DNA from: Austropuccinia psidii
Lineage: Eukaryota > Basidiomycota > Pucciniomycetes > Pucciniales > Sphaerophragmiaceae
Assembly (NCBI GenBank): GCA_023105745.1
Contig: JALGQZ010000013.1
Span: 253,001 to 317,000 of the forward strand
Direction: 5' to 3'
DNA: 64,000 bases
Shown: piece by piece, positions 25,400-37,600 of the stretch
How the letters are laid out: each line of letters starts with the position of its first letter
Position numbering within the stretch: the first letter of the stretch is position 1
Position numbers and translations under genes: made by a program
Notes under the pieces: generated by a model
What the model saw: only the letters and a program-made list of their open reading frames with translations
Database searches by the model: none
Told to the model about the DNA's origin: nothing

Positions 25400-26913
25400 A
25401 TGTCTATTAGCTTTTGCAGAAATTTGGCCATATCCATTACTCTTGGCCAAATTGGCCACTTTCATTTTTATGGCTCTTTATGGCCATTTAATAATCTGGG
25501 TTCCAACCTTACCCCTTCACAATCATCATGCCATGCATAGCCTTTCCCTGCCTTTGGGAAATTTTGGGAATTTCCCACTCAATAGGGGAAATACAGTCCA
25601 AAAGCCTGTATTATTCTTTTCAAGCTTTAACTAAAGTTTTGCGCATTTATGCACATTTGGACATTTTATGCCATATCTCGTTTTAATATGGTAAATATGC
25701 TCAAATGACCATATCAAACCATTTGGGGCTTGATTGCAAGATTTTGACATTTTGTAAAAATACACTTTTAAAGACCTTTGGGCTTGTTTTGGCCAAAACA
25801 CCAAAACCGTCCATGAAAACCTCTGAAAGTCCTGAATCCACCAAAACTCCTTTTTCTCTCTTTCCTCCTGGAATTCATTCAGAAGACCTTTGGTGATTTT
25901 TCATCTTCAATAACCATAAGTGACATAAATGGTGTTATAAACCATTATGAACCTTTTTTAACCAGAAATCCAATGGTGCCAATATCAGAAGGTTTTTTCA
26001 ACATCTTATAACCTAGAGGCATAAAATCATCCATAGGATTTATCAAGGCTTAAGTGCAAGTGTTATTCTTACATACCAATAATACCATCAAGCAGTCATT
26101 GGTTATTTTCAATTATGAAGTATTCCTCAAAGGGAATACTTGCAGTTCATTCTCAAGGGATATTCAAGAGTTAATTGCAAAACCTTTGTCAATTTTCAAT
26201 TCTCTATCAATCCACCTTGGCAACCACATTCATTTCCATATAGTCTTGTCTCATAAATCCTGATATTTCAATTATAAGCCCTGGGAAGATCACTCAATGC
26301 AGTTCATTTACCAATTTGGAAAGGTATACACTTCATCAAGCAATCAATAAATCTTCAAGCAATCAATACAGCTTCAAGGATTCAATACATATCAGCTGTC
26401 AGCCTGAAGGAGTCAAGCTCTTCAAAAATAATATATACCAGCCTCTCTTTCAGCCCTGTGGTTTTTCCCCCAGCTAATTAATATACTTTGATTTATTTCT
26501 ATCTTTATTTTCTTTCATCTTGATAGTGAATACTGATACTCCTAAGTAAGTAATTTGCACTTTTTATTTCTTTTTTCTCCTTTCAGTAGATACTTGGTGG
26601 TCATATCATTACCAATTCCATTGTTCATTCTGGCAGGTTAAAACAGTGATTGAGGACTTACTTGGTGGTCATATCATTACCAATTCCATTGTTCATTCTG
26701 GCAGGTTGAAACAGTGATTAAGGACTTACTTGGTTGGCTCTTTGGCCATTTGGCTTCCTTTTCTCTTATTTCATCTCATCTTGTACTTGCATATTTTCTT
26801 AGAGAAATTTTATTCTTTTATTTTATTTTCTTCAATATTTGAAGGCTTTCAAGTGAGTTCCCTGATTACTGAGTTTCAGGCCACTCTTGATTTCCCCAAG
26901 AGCCCCTGTGACA
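25400..26913 (+). repeat. LTR-like insertion in a hAT intron, distantly related to the A LTR
   Basis: Its last 350 bp parallel the A LTR: a GTGGTCATATC-TTA segment, TTCTGGCAGGTTGAAACAGTG, GGTTGGCTCTT, and the end AGCCCCTGTGACA at 26913. The first kilobase has no A homology. No flanking duplication was found, and the left end is only placed by the point where hAT coding stops after IKKINK. Confidence 0.55.
26592..26727 (+). repeat. Tandem duplication, 68-bp unit, two copies
   Basis: The unit starting ACTTGGTGGTCATATC occurs at 26592 and again at 26660 with only a few differences, and a third copy begins ACTTGG at 26728. It lies inside the LTR-like insertion and duplicates the segment that contains GGCAGGTT-AAACAGTGATT. 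Confidence 0.9.
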
Positions 26914-27560
26914 TCTTTTATAGTAATATTATTTTTCTAATTTGATACTTTAACATTGGTAAGCTTGCAATAGATATGATGTGGGTCCAATTGAGCCATC
27001 TTCAATGTCAATAATCTGGAAAAGAATGAAATATATCACCATCTTACTATTGAAGACCCCAGAAATCTTTGCAGCTATTCTAGATCCAGACATTAAATTG
27101 AATTTTTTCACGACAAATGCTTCAAATATTACCCAATTTGGGAAATCTTAAAACAAAATGCAAGAAATTTTTGAAGAAGAAGCCAAAAATCATTTAAAAA
27201 GAAAAAATTTGGCCCAAGACACTGATGGCATTGACAAAGTCATAGGTTTGTTTCACAAACTGTACCCTTCCTGATCACAGGAGAGCTGTACCTCAGAAAC
27301 TGAGATCAGGAGGCTTTTAGCTGAACCTCCTGAGCCGAAGGAAACCAATACCTTCTCTTTTTGGAAGTCTCAAGCTAATATTTTTCCTACTATATCTGCA
27401 ATGGCATGCAAATACCTGGCCATCCCAGCAACTAGTTCCCCTTCTGAGTGCGCTTTCTCAGGTGGAAGGAAGATTCTTGAATATCAGTGATCATCACTTT
27501 CAGAAGAATACATTTAACAGTTTTCTTGTGTAAAAAATTGGGCTCATAAATTTGGCCAGC

Positions 27561-28365
27561 TATATCATCATTAGTAAGCTCATGATATTGTTCTGGTTTT
27601 TGATTTTGATTTTCTTTCTTCTATGATCTTGTACTCTTTGACACCTTTGGTCAGTAATTGAGACTTTCTGGTTATATTACTTTGAAATATTATTTTAGTA
27701 TCTCTGAAGGTATTTAACTTTTGGACTATGCCCATCTCCTTCAGGAAAACATTTTGTTTTACCCTAGTTTTCATTTCCAATTAGCTAATCTTGAGAACCC
27801 CATCCATGGGAATTCCCACGTGGATTGTAAATGGGGCCTATCCTTAGTAGCTGGATTGCAATTTTTTGATTTGTTTCTTGAAAAAAAATCTTTTCCATGA
27901 TTTTTCAAAACATTTCAGTGCCTTTTATCCATTTCTTTCTTGATATATTAGATCTCTTTTCTCTTTGTTTATTCAAATATTCCCCCTTTTCCACTTTTTT
28001 TTCCAAATCCTCCAACTAATGAATTTTTTGGCGGGATAAATAATTGTGAACATTAGAAATTTCCTACTAGCCAGCATAAAATATCATCTGTATCATATTA
28101 AATATTTTTTTGGCTTCATTGGGATCAGTCCGCTTATGTGATCATCTTGAATATTGAAGTGTTGATCTTTTTTCTCAAACTTGTTTGAATTCATTTATTG
28201 ACAAATTTGGTGCAAATAAAAGTTCAATATATCTTTTGGGTTGCATTGTATTGTTTCTTAGGATAAATAAAAGCACAAAGTCAGTTTATTTTGAGTTGAG
28301 GTTTGTTGATTTTTAGCATTTAATCCTAATGTTGACACTAAAAAATTATGATTTTTCAATTTTAG
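27561..28365. other. AT-rich spacer, nothing recognised
   Basis: About 800 bp of T-rich sequence after the hAT tail. One imperfect palindrome, CCATGGGAATTCCCACGTGG, lies near 27807. No ORF here has a recognisable motif. Confidence 0.5.
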
Positions 28366-30120
28366 ATGAACACCAACATTAATAATTGTCACTTCACTAT
28401 GAAATCACATTTCAAGATCAAAAGAGTAGAGGAAATGGAATTGGTCATCTTGGCCAAAATCTGCTTCAATAGCATTCCCATTGCACTCAGGATTTAGAGA
28501 AGCGGCCTTCAACACATGGTGAAATGCAAGTCTTTGGCCCTATTTCAAGCAACTATATCAATCATACCTTGGTGGATTCACCTGTGGATATGACTATGCA
28601 ATCACTTTCAAATTCAAACTCATCCAGCAATTATTCACCTGGGTGACACACAAATTGGTCTGGTAATCATATTTCTCCTCAAGGACCAGCACATTTTAAT
28701 GATAACTATCCATACTCACCCATGAGGCCTATGTCTTGCCAAATGGTGATTAATGAGCAAGAAATAATTTATTATTATCATAGAGAAGGAAGTAAAATAG
28801 GACTCATCCCATCCTTGGGGGACATGCAGCATCAGCCTAGAGAATCAGACCTTAATTGGGCTATAAGATTGGGATGATGCCAAATGGTAGAGAACAGGGG
28901 AAATCAACAACCAAGTGCAAGGGGTTTAGAGCATGCACCTCACACCTTTGCAATAACCAAGTGGAACTAGCTGGGAAACAACTGAGGTCAACGGTGGGGC
29001 TTCTGAATTGAGATATGAAGAATCATTTATTTATCAGCAAAGAAAAGACCTAAGAGAAAAAAGATGAAGAAAAGTAGTGAAATAAGAACAAAATTCACTC
29101 TCAAATATTATGAAGAAATATGTGACTACATTGAATGAAAAAAATTATAATCATATTTTTTGAAAAAGGTATGAAGAAAAACATTGGTGAACAACGTATT
29201 AGCTCTTTGCTGGATATTTTGATGCGTTGAATCCATACCTGGGCCTCAGTGGTCATCATCGTGTACAAAGGTTTAGTACATGGAAAAGAAAATACCTAAG
29301 CACACTAACAGCACTGGGGCTTGTCCAACAGAGACAAACTTGGGATTTACCATTGTCAAAAAATATGACTCAATGTGTCCATTTTATGATAGAATGGACA
29401 CTATTTTTTGAAGAAAGGCCAATGTATCAGCATTTAATGTAATGGAATAAGCTCAATCGGCTACAGTAATTGAGGTGATCCGGGGGTATGAATACTATGA
29501 CTTAAATGTTTCTAGAAAACATGATTTGGGGCTCTCAGAACATCAGCTAAAACAAATAAAGACTAAGAAACAACAACAAAAACAACATCAAGTTCTGAAT
29601 CCAAAACTTTACCAACACCTACATCAACTAGTGAGGTCATAAAATCACAACCTCAGTTGACATAAGGAATGGGTAAATGCAAAAAACTACAAGACAAGCA
29701 TGATAAGGAATAAAAAGGGACAGAAAATTTTCACATGAAATCATTTCAAAATTTCATAAAGTTGCAGCATAGCAAATGGACTAAAGAGAAAACAATCATA
29801 AAAGAAAAAAAACCATGATTATTTACTAGGGAAAGAAAATTTTGAGAAACAACTTCATTTGGATGCGTAAGAAAAGAAAGGGAGTATGATTTAGAGAAGG
29901 AGAAGTTTGAGCGCCAACTGCAATTAGATGTAGAAGACAAGGATACATATCAGTGAAGCTACAGTTTGGAAAAGAACATATTGAACACCATTTTTCTCTA
30001 GAAAAGGAATTAATTTGGTGTTATCAAATGGCCAAATAGAAAGAATCAAGATTAGAAACAGCAAGGGAATTATTATTGCTGGGTAAAACCAGTGAATAAA
30101 TTGTTTATTTTATGAAGGTC
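28366..30120 (+). pseudogene. Myb/trihelix-like second protein of a Harbinger-type transposon, degenerate
   Basis: Fragments in order are a Ser/Asn-rich N-terminus (about 28370-29050), a DNA-binding-like segment (KFTLKYYEEICDYIE), a segment FSTWKRKYLSTL, then in a shifted frame the conserved-looking KKYDSMCPFYDRMDTIF, and a charged C-terminus ending RLETARELLLLGKTSE. This arrangement matches proteins I remember in rusts that accompany PIF/Harbinger transposases, where a Myb-like partner is known to be needed with the DDE protein. It faces the transposase at 30675-31480. Many stops and shifts. Assignment is moderate because the DNA-binding helices are damaged. Confidence 0.6.
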
Positions 30121-30674
30121 ATATAATTTTTATTTATTTGGGCTCAGTTTTGGTTTAATTTGTCTCAGAAAAATTGTGGTACAATGATTGACTAGGTAGT
30201 ATGATTCCAAGGATTTGTATTTACTTAAATATTTTTTCACTTTATTTTTTGAATTATGTCATATAAAATAATTTAATTTTCAAACAGAGTATTTATCATT
30301 TTTTCAATTTAAACAGAGTATTTATCATTTTTTCATTGGATTAAAAAGATATTGTGATTAACAAATCAAACTAAAGGATTACTCTCACCTTTTAAACAAT
30401 ATTGTGTATCAATTTTAAATGACCAAAATTTTACTGAAATACATTTTATGGCTTCATTTGTATAACACAAATATGGAGCAAACATAATATATTTTTTTTC
30501 CATTTATTTGAATCAAAATAGATAAAACCACCTTAAAAAACTAAACAAAAGCTCCTGACATAAAACCACTTCCCTCTTTCAATTAAAAAATATGATAGAA
30601 AAACAATAGAACTACATCAGCCTCATTAATTTACAATTAAGAGTAGTAAGCTATATGGAACCATGAAATTTAAA

Positions 30675-31480
30675 GCAAAAAATATTGAAACTGTGAAGAG
30701 TTAACTTGTGATTCATTGATACCTCCAAAAATTTCATTATCAACCTTTGCCAAAATGTCTTCATTATTTTTATCTTTCCAATATTTTGAATCCTCAAGTA
30801 TATTGTTATGTGAAATTATGCATAAAAAGATCCATTGGTTTATGTGGAGCATATCAGTTGGTTTGTTCAATTTCAACCATAAGTTCTGAAGCAAAGCAAA
30901 ACATTCTTTAAAAGCTCCAACAAAATTTTCAATCCTAACTCGCAATTGTAAAACATAATAGTTAAAAGAGTGATTTCTTGAATTTTCTGCAGAAGCCCCC
31001 TTATAACATGGGATAAAATTTATATCTAAAGGATAATATGATTCCCCAAGGATATACTGGCCTAGGATTAAAATGTATTAATTGAGCTCACCATTACTAA
31101 AAAATCCATGTAGCTCTTCAGACAATCCCATCTATTTATACCTTGAACTATCTCCACTAGAATCAGGACAAAGAATAAGAATAGCTTCAATTCTTTTACA
31201 ATGATAACAAATCAATTTAACATTTAATGTGTAGCGCTTTTGGCTATTGTGAAATACTTTGTGATCAACTCGAGGTCAGTGAAATAGTTGAATAGTTTTT
31301 TAATCCAGACATTCCTCAATAGCCAAATACATTGATATTTTGCTTCTTTTCTCTGCATCTGTTCAAGGTATGTATTGAGGAGACAATTTAAATAGTTCTT
31401 TAATTACCCTCCATGAGATCATGATCACACTCCCCCAAATAATTTGGTAAGTGCATGCAAAATGTCTCAATGAGGCCCCA
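30675..31480 (-). pseudogene. PIF/Harbinger-type DDE transposase, degenerate
   Basis: On the minus strand: VDHKVFHNSQKRYTLNVKLI, then YHCKRIEAILILCPDSSGDS, then GQYILGESYYPLDI, then the best-kept tail RVRIENFVGAFKECFALLQ followed by NQWIFLCIISHNNILED. In the DDE_Tnp_4 family the GQYxLADSAY position carries a catalytic Asp; here it is Glu in GESYY. The first Asp region is unreadable. Several stops. The open C-terminal piece is 30945-30670. No terminal repeats were found. Confidence 0.68.
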
Positions 31481-31774
31481 TTTCCACTGGTGCCTAGAAA
31501 TTACAAAGTGAGTGTTAGCTGTTGGAACACATCTGGCTGTCTGTAGTTGCTACGTTTTTGAAAAACATTGTCATCTTTGATAAAATTGTAAATTTATTGA
31601 AATACATGTTGTGTTGTGTGCATTGCTCTCTTGAAATATGTCTTGTGTAGGCACAAAAAAACTTCCATATTGAATTATTCTCTTGGAATTTGGGGTCGGC
31701 ATATGGTAAAGTGACTGGATAAGAGAAAGAATTTTTCACCACCCTCAATTTAACAGATCATGTAGAATACATGC

Positions 31775-32300
31775 TGTGAGCCTTGAGGTATCTTTTACAT
31801 ATCCAAATAGGCAACAATTAATATTAAAATAAATTCTGGACTATGCATAACTCATAAGCCATGCATATATCCAAAATATATCATTTTTTATTTCAGAGGA
31901 GATGAATAACTTGTTTGTGAGTAAGTAAATCCATATATTTAAGGCTATATTTGGATTCTACACAAAAATTCACCTAGGTTTACTCCATAAAGTGAATAAG
32001 CTTAAATTGAATCTATGAGGCGGTAACATGGAAAATACTTCAATACTAAATAAATAGAATCATGAGTTTTTTTTGTTTTTCTCAATTTCACACCAAAATA
32101 ATGGGAATTTGAGAAATCCCATGTTACATATACACTAAGATTAGTGTTATGAATTTTTGTGGCACTTACAATTACAGTATTCTTACATACAGCTTTGGAA
32201 CACACATAGTGGATATCAGTCTTGAAGCCTGAATTAATATTTTTGAAATGGCAGTAGCAAAGAGGGACAAAAGACATCAAAGAGAGGCAGGGTACCCAGC
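31775..32300 (+). repeat. Fragment related to C-family LTR start
   Basis: Begins TGTGAGCCTTGAGGTAT, then CATATCCAAATAGGCAAC, parallel to the C LTR start at 15932, and later has AAGCTTAAATTGAATC as in the C LTRs. The right end and a target duplication were not found. A second, inverted TGTGAGCC ends at about 32819. Confidence 0.5.
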
Positions 32301-33389
32301 TTCTGAGGCCTCTGAGGTGTGTATATCTCTAAAGCTTGGATCCAAGACTGATCATAGCCCAATTAGTATAGTAAAACCTTTTGGAAACTTGGTCACCAAG
32401 ATACAGTCCCATTAATCTGTAATAAAATAACAAATAAACTGCTATTTTTACATGACAAGGAGATAATGAGCTACTCTGACTCCTGTGAAAATTGCAATTA
32501 TTAATTATTTTACAAGTGTAAAGCTTGAAAGCCTTACGCTTCCGCACACCCGCCTCTTACAATTCTTACGCTCCAACTGCGCCCTCAAGATATGCCTCTG
32601 ACACCACCCTCAACCCCCCTTATGCCCAATCCTCTCTCCGCTGCTTACCATCCTTACGCTCAGGTACTAGATCCATAGGGTACGGTGGCTTGTTGGTGTA
32701 CATGATGAACGCAATCAGGGAGATATGCTGAGTGGTCATCTCCGCCAACAGGTTCTGGGGGGAAATTGGTAGGTATATTCACAATGTTGTGGTTAGGGTT
32801 TAAATCATGAGGCTCACAAATTTAAACCTAATAAGTGAACTATTTAATAACCAAATTGTATCTTCTTTTTCCACGAAAAAACCATTTCATTTCATATCAT
32901 TAAAATGGAACACTTTGCTTAGTCCTTACCTCATGAGCGTTGAATAGTTCAAAAGTTGACTTTAGTAGGTTTCTCACTAGTCAACTTTATTCAGTTTCTC
33001 ACAGGGAAGTGATTTCATTTGAATGAGATGAAATAATTTGCAACACATCACCTCCTTGAATTTTCTGACAAAATCATATTTTGCAAATCCATGACAAGCA
33101 CAATAGATATTGATGGAAGGTTCCAAGGCTGTTGATGGGCATTTTTATTTTGGTCAGCTTGTGGTTCTGAAATTTATTTTTTCTAGAAAATTCACTAACT
33201 ATTGAACTGATTTAAATTGATATCTAACTTCTTTCAAACTTTCCAAAACTCTCCAATATTGACATTAACTAACAAAGAATCAGTGATCTTGAACTTATTT
33301 TACTTCCACCACTTTCAGAACTCATGCCTTTTTTCCTTCAATTTGGATCTTTTTATTCTACAATTTTCAATCAGGTTATCAATCAACTC
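32301..33389. other. Intergenic stretch with a short GC-richer patch
   Basis: No supported gene. At about 32530-32700 the base composition rises and CTTACGCT and CTTACGCTCC motifs recur, resembling the minisatellite at 39190-39735. The rest is AT-rich and unrecognised. Confidence 0.45.
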
Positions 33390-34590
33390 GTCACCATCTA
33401 TTTACTTAATAAACTACCCCCGCTATTCCTCCAACCCTGGAAGATTCAACTGAATTCCATGAACAAACAACTTCAGCCCCAGAGAGTGGAAGTGAAATCT
33501 CTGATATGGTCATTAGTCATGAATTAGGCATTTAAGTAGAGAGCCTGGCACATGAAAGTAATCTGGATCCAACAGTTCTTCCGGAATGTGAGCACAAATT
33601 TATCTTGAATATTTGTAGTCTCTCCAAACCTGATACTTTTGTCGTAGACTTTATTTCAGCCCAGCCTCCAAGCTCTCAAAAACCAAATTTTGAAAGCTAT
33701 GAGAAGGAAAAGACTGTTGAACCTTGTGCACCGACAGAAGATGCTGGGCAAGATGACGTAATTTTTAGTGGGGAGGTTGTAATTATATCAAAGGAACAAT
33801 TTGTCTCAAACATTGCTCAAAAAAATTAAAAATGATAGTAAAGTTCCAGATTATGTGCGTCAAAAGATTGCTGCAGCAATGAGCCTCCTCAAAATAGATT
33901 TGAACCGTAAGTGCATTACTAATTCAATACAAAAACATCAAAATGGATGCCTACAATATATAGGCAGGTGTGGAGGTGGAAAAATCTCTACCTGAAGGAT
34001 CTCAAGTGGTAATTGGAGTTCCAGGCAAAGGATTAAGAAAAAGACCAAATATAAATGCCACCAAAAAAACCAACAAAAAAGATGTACCTTTGAAGCCGCA
34101 AAAGATGCCCGGGATCAAGGTGGTGACATGATCAATGTTGAAGTATACCATATTGATAATGAACCTCTGCATACTGAAAGCCCCCCCATACTCAATGAAA
34201 CAATCCATGATGAAACCACTCGTGCCTCTCCTCAAAATACTCAAGCTTTTCAAGAAAGGGAGACAATTAAACATTTTACAAAGGGACAAGATAGGACTGA
34301 TATAATGCCTGATCCTGAGCCCAAAGTGTCATCCTCCCCTAATGTTCAAGGAATATTTTTATCCCGCATTGAAGAGTTTGGAGAAATTTTGAATTATCAT
34401 TCCAATATTACTAAAGAATAATGGAAAAGGGGGCTTGATAATATCAATAGTATTTACAAAAATCAATGGGACAATTTACCAACAAATGATGCTGATACAT
34501 TCCTGCCTGTTGGTATTAAGGTGATCAGTAACCGAGAGCTTAAAATGTTGGCCTGGATTGAGGAGCTTGAGATTGCAGGTTAGTTTTATC
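33390..34590 (+). pseudogene. N-terminal part of a broken repeated gene upstream of the TET/JBP-like domain
   Basis: A string of plus-strand segments reads as one polar, low-complexity protein with frame changes: DSTEFHEQTTSAPESGSEIS near 33450, FISAQPPSSQKPNFES at 33605-33829, VPDYVRQKIAAAMSLLK at about 33850, LPEGSQVVIGVPGKG at about 33990, FEAAKDARDQGGDMINVEV at about 34095, then SSPNVQGIFLSRIEEFGEIL and ELKMLAWIEELEIAG before an intron-like GTTAGT. I remember these segments as part of a repeated hypothetical protein family in A. psidii. No domain is recognised. It may be the same gene as the following dioxygenase part or a neighbour. Confidence 0.55.
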
Positions 34591-34639
34591 TTTGTTTGAG
34601 CATGATGCATGATTATTGCCTGTTGACTCGTGATATAAA

Positions 34640-37600
34640 TTGAAATATACAGGGTTAGTTTTTTTAAGCCAACAGAAACAGAGACATTTTTTAATAGCAA
34701 GATTTGGAATCTCAAACTGGTGAAGGAATCAGCTAAACCTCCAGATAATCTCCCAAAACTTGAACACTCCTTCTTCAAATTGGTTCAGAGCCTTATTTAC
34801 CCCTCAAATCCAATTAAAAAACTTTCAGGCAAATTTTATGTTTGAATCCATTAGTTTAGTCTCATACAATGTGATTACACCCAAACCATATGTCGCACCA
34901 ACATCAAATTTGACCAATACTCTTGGACTCAAACGGGGAGAAGTTGAATACCTTGCCTCCTGCTTGAGTAAATCAAAGCAATGTGCAACACAACTTAGCA
35001 TTGAAGGTGGCGGGGCTGACAATGAGATATTGACAAAGCCGCACAAGAACCTGGAGGATCTAATGGATTCAGTTATCCATTTGATGATTGCATAAAACAT
35101 GGTACGTGCACATACAAAGGTCAAAGTCAATGGAATTAAAGGAAAACTCACAAGCTCGAAAAAAAATGAGGCCATCAAAGATCTTTTGACATGGCACAAG
35201 AATCTTGGAATAAATCAAATTTGCTATGGTATATTAGCAGCTTTCTGTGCAGCGGGGGTTTGTGGTTTGATGGTATGGTCAGATGACTGGAGAAAAAGCT
35301 CAGTGAAAGGGGCTTTATCACCCATTGACATTTCCAAAAGACTTTCAGAGGGTAAAAATCTAGGATAGCCAGTGTGGCTACATACTAATAAGTATATATG
35401 TAATTTACTGAATAAGAGTTTCTTCTCATCAGAGTCTTTTAACCCCACTTTACCTCTTTGATTTGAGTTTTCACAATGCTTGGTATTAGACTTTGGTGAT
35501 TCCTGGGTGGAGAAGTGGCGTCTTGGTTCAAGTGATGAGGTCACATTGACTGTACCCAGGTCAGCTAAAGCTAGAACCAGGATTGACCCATTTTAGATTA
35601 ACTTTGTACCAGATAGATTGTAATTTAATTTTGAAAAGTCATTTATGAATTTATTAATAGTGAATACCTATCATACTACTGCCCAGATGCCACAGTATGA
35701 ATACCAATAATAACTGCCTTTGTACGGAGGCATGCCTCTGTACACCATTGAAAATACTCTGACAAGACCCAAACTTAGTCAGGCAGTTGTGCCCACGAGT
35801 AGCACACACAGGGGCATCACAGGAATTGGGTTTAATCACTTCCTTCCAGCTCATAATAGGCCAAAAGGCACTGGTTATTTCATACAGCACTAGGATGATG
35901 AGGTATGTGCAGCAGAGTGCATGTTGCATTCGCGCATGCTTGCAATATTTCACACAGTTGGATTTGAACCTCATTGAATGGGAATATGAATATATCAAAG
36001 TGAATAATTCAGTATCCACTGCATTTTGCAGGTTCAGGTAATTGAGATCGCCAATTTGCGTAAGTCAGATGTAATCTTTCATTTTTAGAGACAATTAGAA
36101 AAGAATCATTGACTGAAATCAAATTTAGTTGAAGTTAATATTTCACACAACAGTCAGTAATCATTTGGTTTCATTTCATTTTCTGCTGTAAGCATGCCAT
36201 TCACGAAAAAGGAAAGGAGCATAAAAGGGAGCTCATGGGAAAGTGTGAGTGGCTCACTTATTCTCAGCATATATATATGGGTCAGCATTCATGTGGCACC
36301 CTCATTGGGCCCTATGGAATAACATTGGCTTTAGTCGGCTTAGATTGAGGCAATGCCATGTGGGCTCCAACAGGGAATTCAAAGATGTGTGCCGAATAAA
36401 GCTCATTGGGCTTTGGGTACCATTCTGGAATCAAAGGCCTTAGGTTCAAATGGGAGTAAGCAGTATCTGATATCTTGTCTGCTTCAACACAAAGTGATCC
36501 CTCACCCACTTGGGAATAGTGGGACATCCCAAAAGACAAATGAGGCCAAAACAAACCAGAAGAATAAGTTTTTCCCGTCCACTGAAAGGACAGCACAAAT
36601 ATCAATTCCAGTATCAGCAAATATGACCCCAGGTGAAATTCAGAGGGTGGTGGAGGTCAATAAGATGAAACACATTCACTTTGGCCCTGTGGCAACTTTC
36701 TCTTCAACCAGATTACTCATTGCCCTTGTTGAATACAGACCATTTACAACAATGAGTGAAGTAGAGGTCAATCAATGGGATGAATTATCACAATTCTTCT
36801 TTTGGGAAAGAAAATTCACCTACCTGATTGCAAAAAATGGGGCATTACTGGAGGGATTTAGGTTTGCAATTGGGAGGCACAAATGCAGCACAAAGACTGA
36901 GCAATTTGGTCTTTATGGAAGTCTCAGGAAAATTGAAAACACAAAAGATGAATTGCGGAACTGAGGGGAAAATCTTAGCCCAGTTGGCTGCATTCTAGGT
37001 CAATCCTTATGATATGTTGGGGATAAATTATTTCAAAAGATTCAAACTTGCTACAAGTCATTGGGGGTTGCGTCCTTTGATCAAGTTAACTATGAACCCG
37101 ATATGTCCGCAAATCAGGGTGCATTTGAGTTTGCTTCCATGCTCACTTTCACCATGAACGGATTTAAAACCTCACCTCATCTTGATAAGGATGCATTATT
37201 GTATGCTTTGGGATGGTGGTTTCAAGCTGATAAGTGGAGTAGCCAAATTCAAAGAGATGCGTCAAAGCAGTTTACAGGGGGAAATTTGATTTTCCTAAAT
37301 GAGAATTTTTGGATTGATATATCCAATTGTCATGGGCTCATTCAGGTAGTTTGGGCCAGTAGTACATTTGTTCATTATACTGATCCAGAATAGGACAACA
37401 AAAGCATGACACTAGTGGTTATGTCTGCACAATGATCAAGGAGGTTAGCAAAAACAATGTGGTGGAAAAGCCAAAGCTATTATGAGATTGGAAAGGGAGC
37501 GGGTTGGGAACTCCTTTTGGTGCAGGATGAAATAAGGCAATACCTTGAGGGGGAAATTAATGGTAAGTCTGTTTTGAATTTCAGAATTGTTCAATAACCA

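Larger units (their letters stand above)
23900..27560 (+). pseudogene. hAT-family transposase, degenerate, with introns and an insertion
   Basis: Recognisable pieces in order. At about 23960-24215 there is a BED-finger-like segment (SVWKDFSDLDGQYMQF, then TGRTKGMIQHLK). At about 24450-24600 is the first catalytic region (VPFTTDTWTSPNNVALIGVT). At 24759-25003 is the AHIIHLAAYEGLKALGD motif. At 25281-25395 is YPTINQALPLCIFLIKK. At about 27060-27130 is the IFAAILDPDIKLNFF region. At about 27395-27560 is the dimerisation tail (IPATSSPSECAFSGGRKIL, then KNWAHKFGQLYHH). Introns with GTAAG or GTATG donors lie between blocks. Stops in several blocks show it is dead. Terminal inverted repeats and the 8-bp duplication were not found. 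Confidence 0.85.

Noticed and set aside
27807..27826. Palindromic CCATGGGAATTCCCACGTGG region as a transposon end
   Set aside because: Single occurrence, no second copy or duplication nearby.
31775..32819. DNA transposon with perfect TGTGAGCC and GGCTCACA termini
   Set aside because: No target duplication at the ends (CATGC against AATTT). The left end matches the C LTR start, so two facing LTR fragments are more likely.
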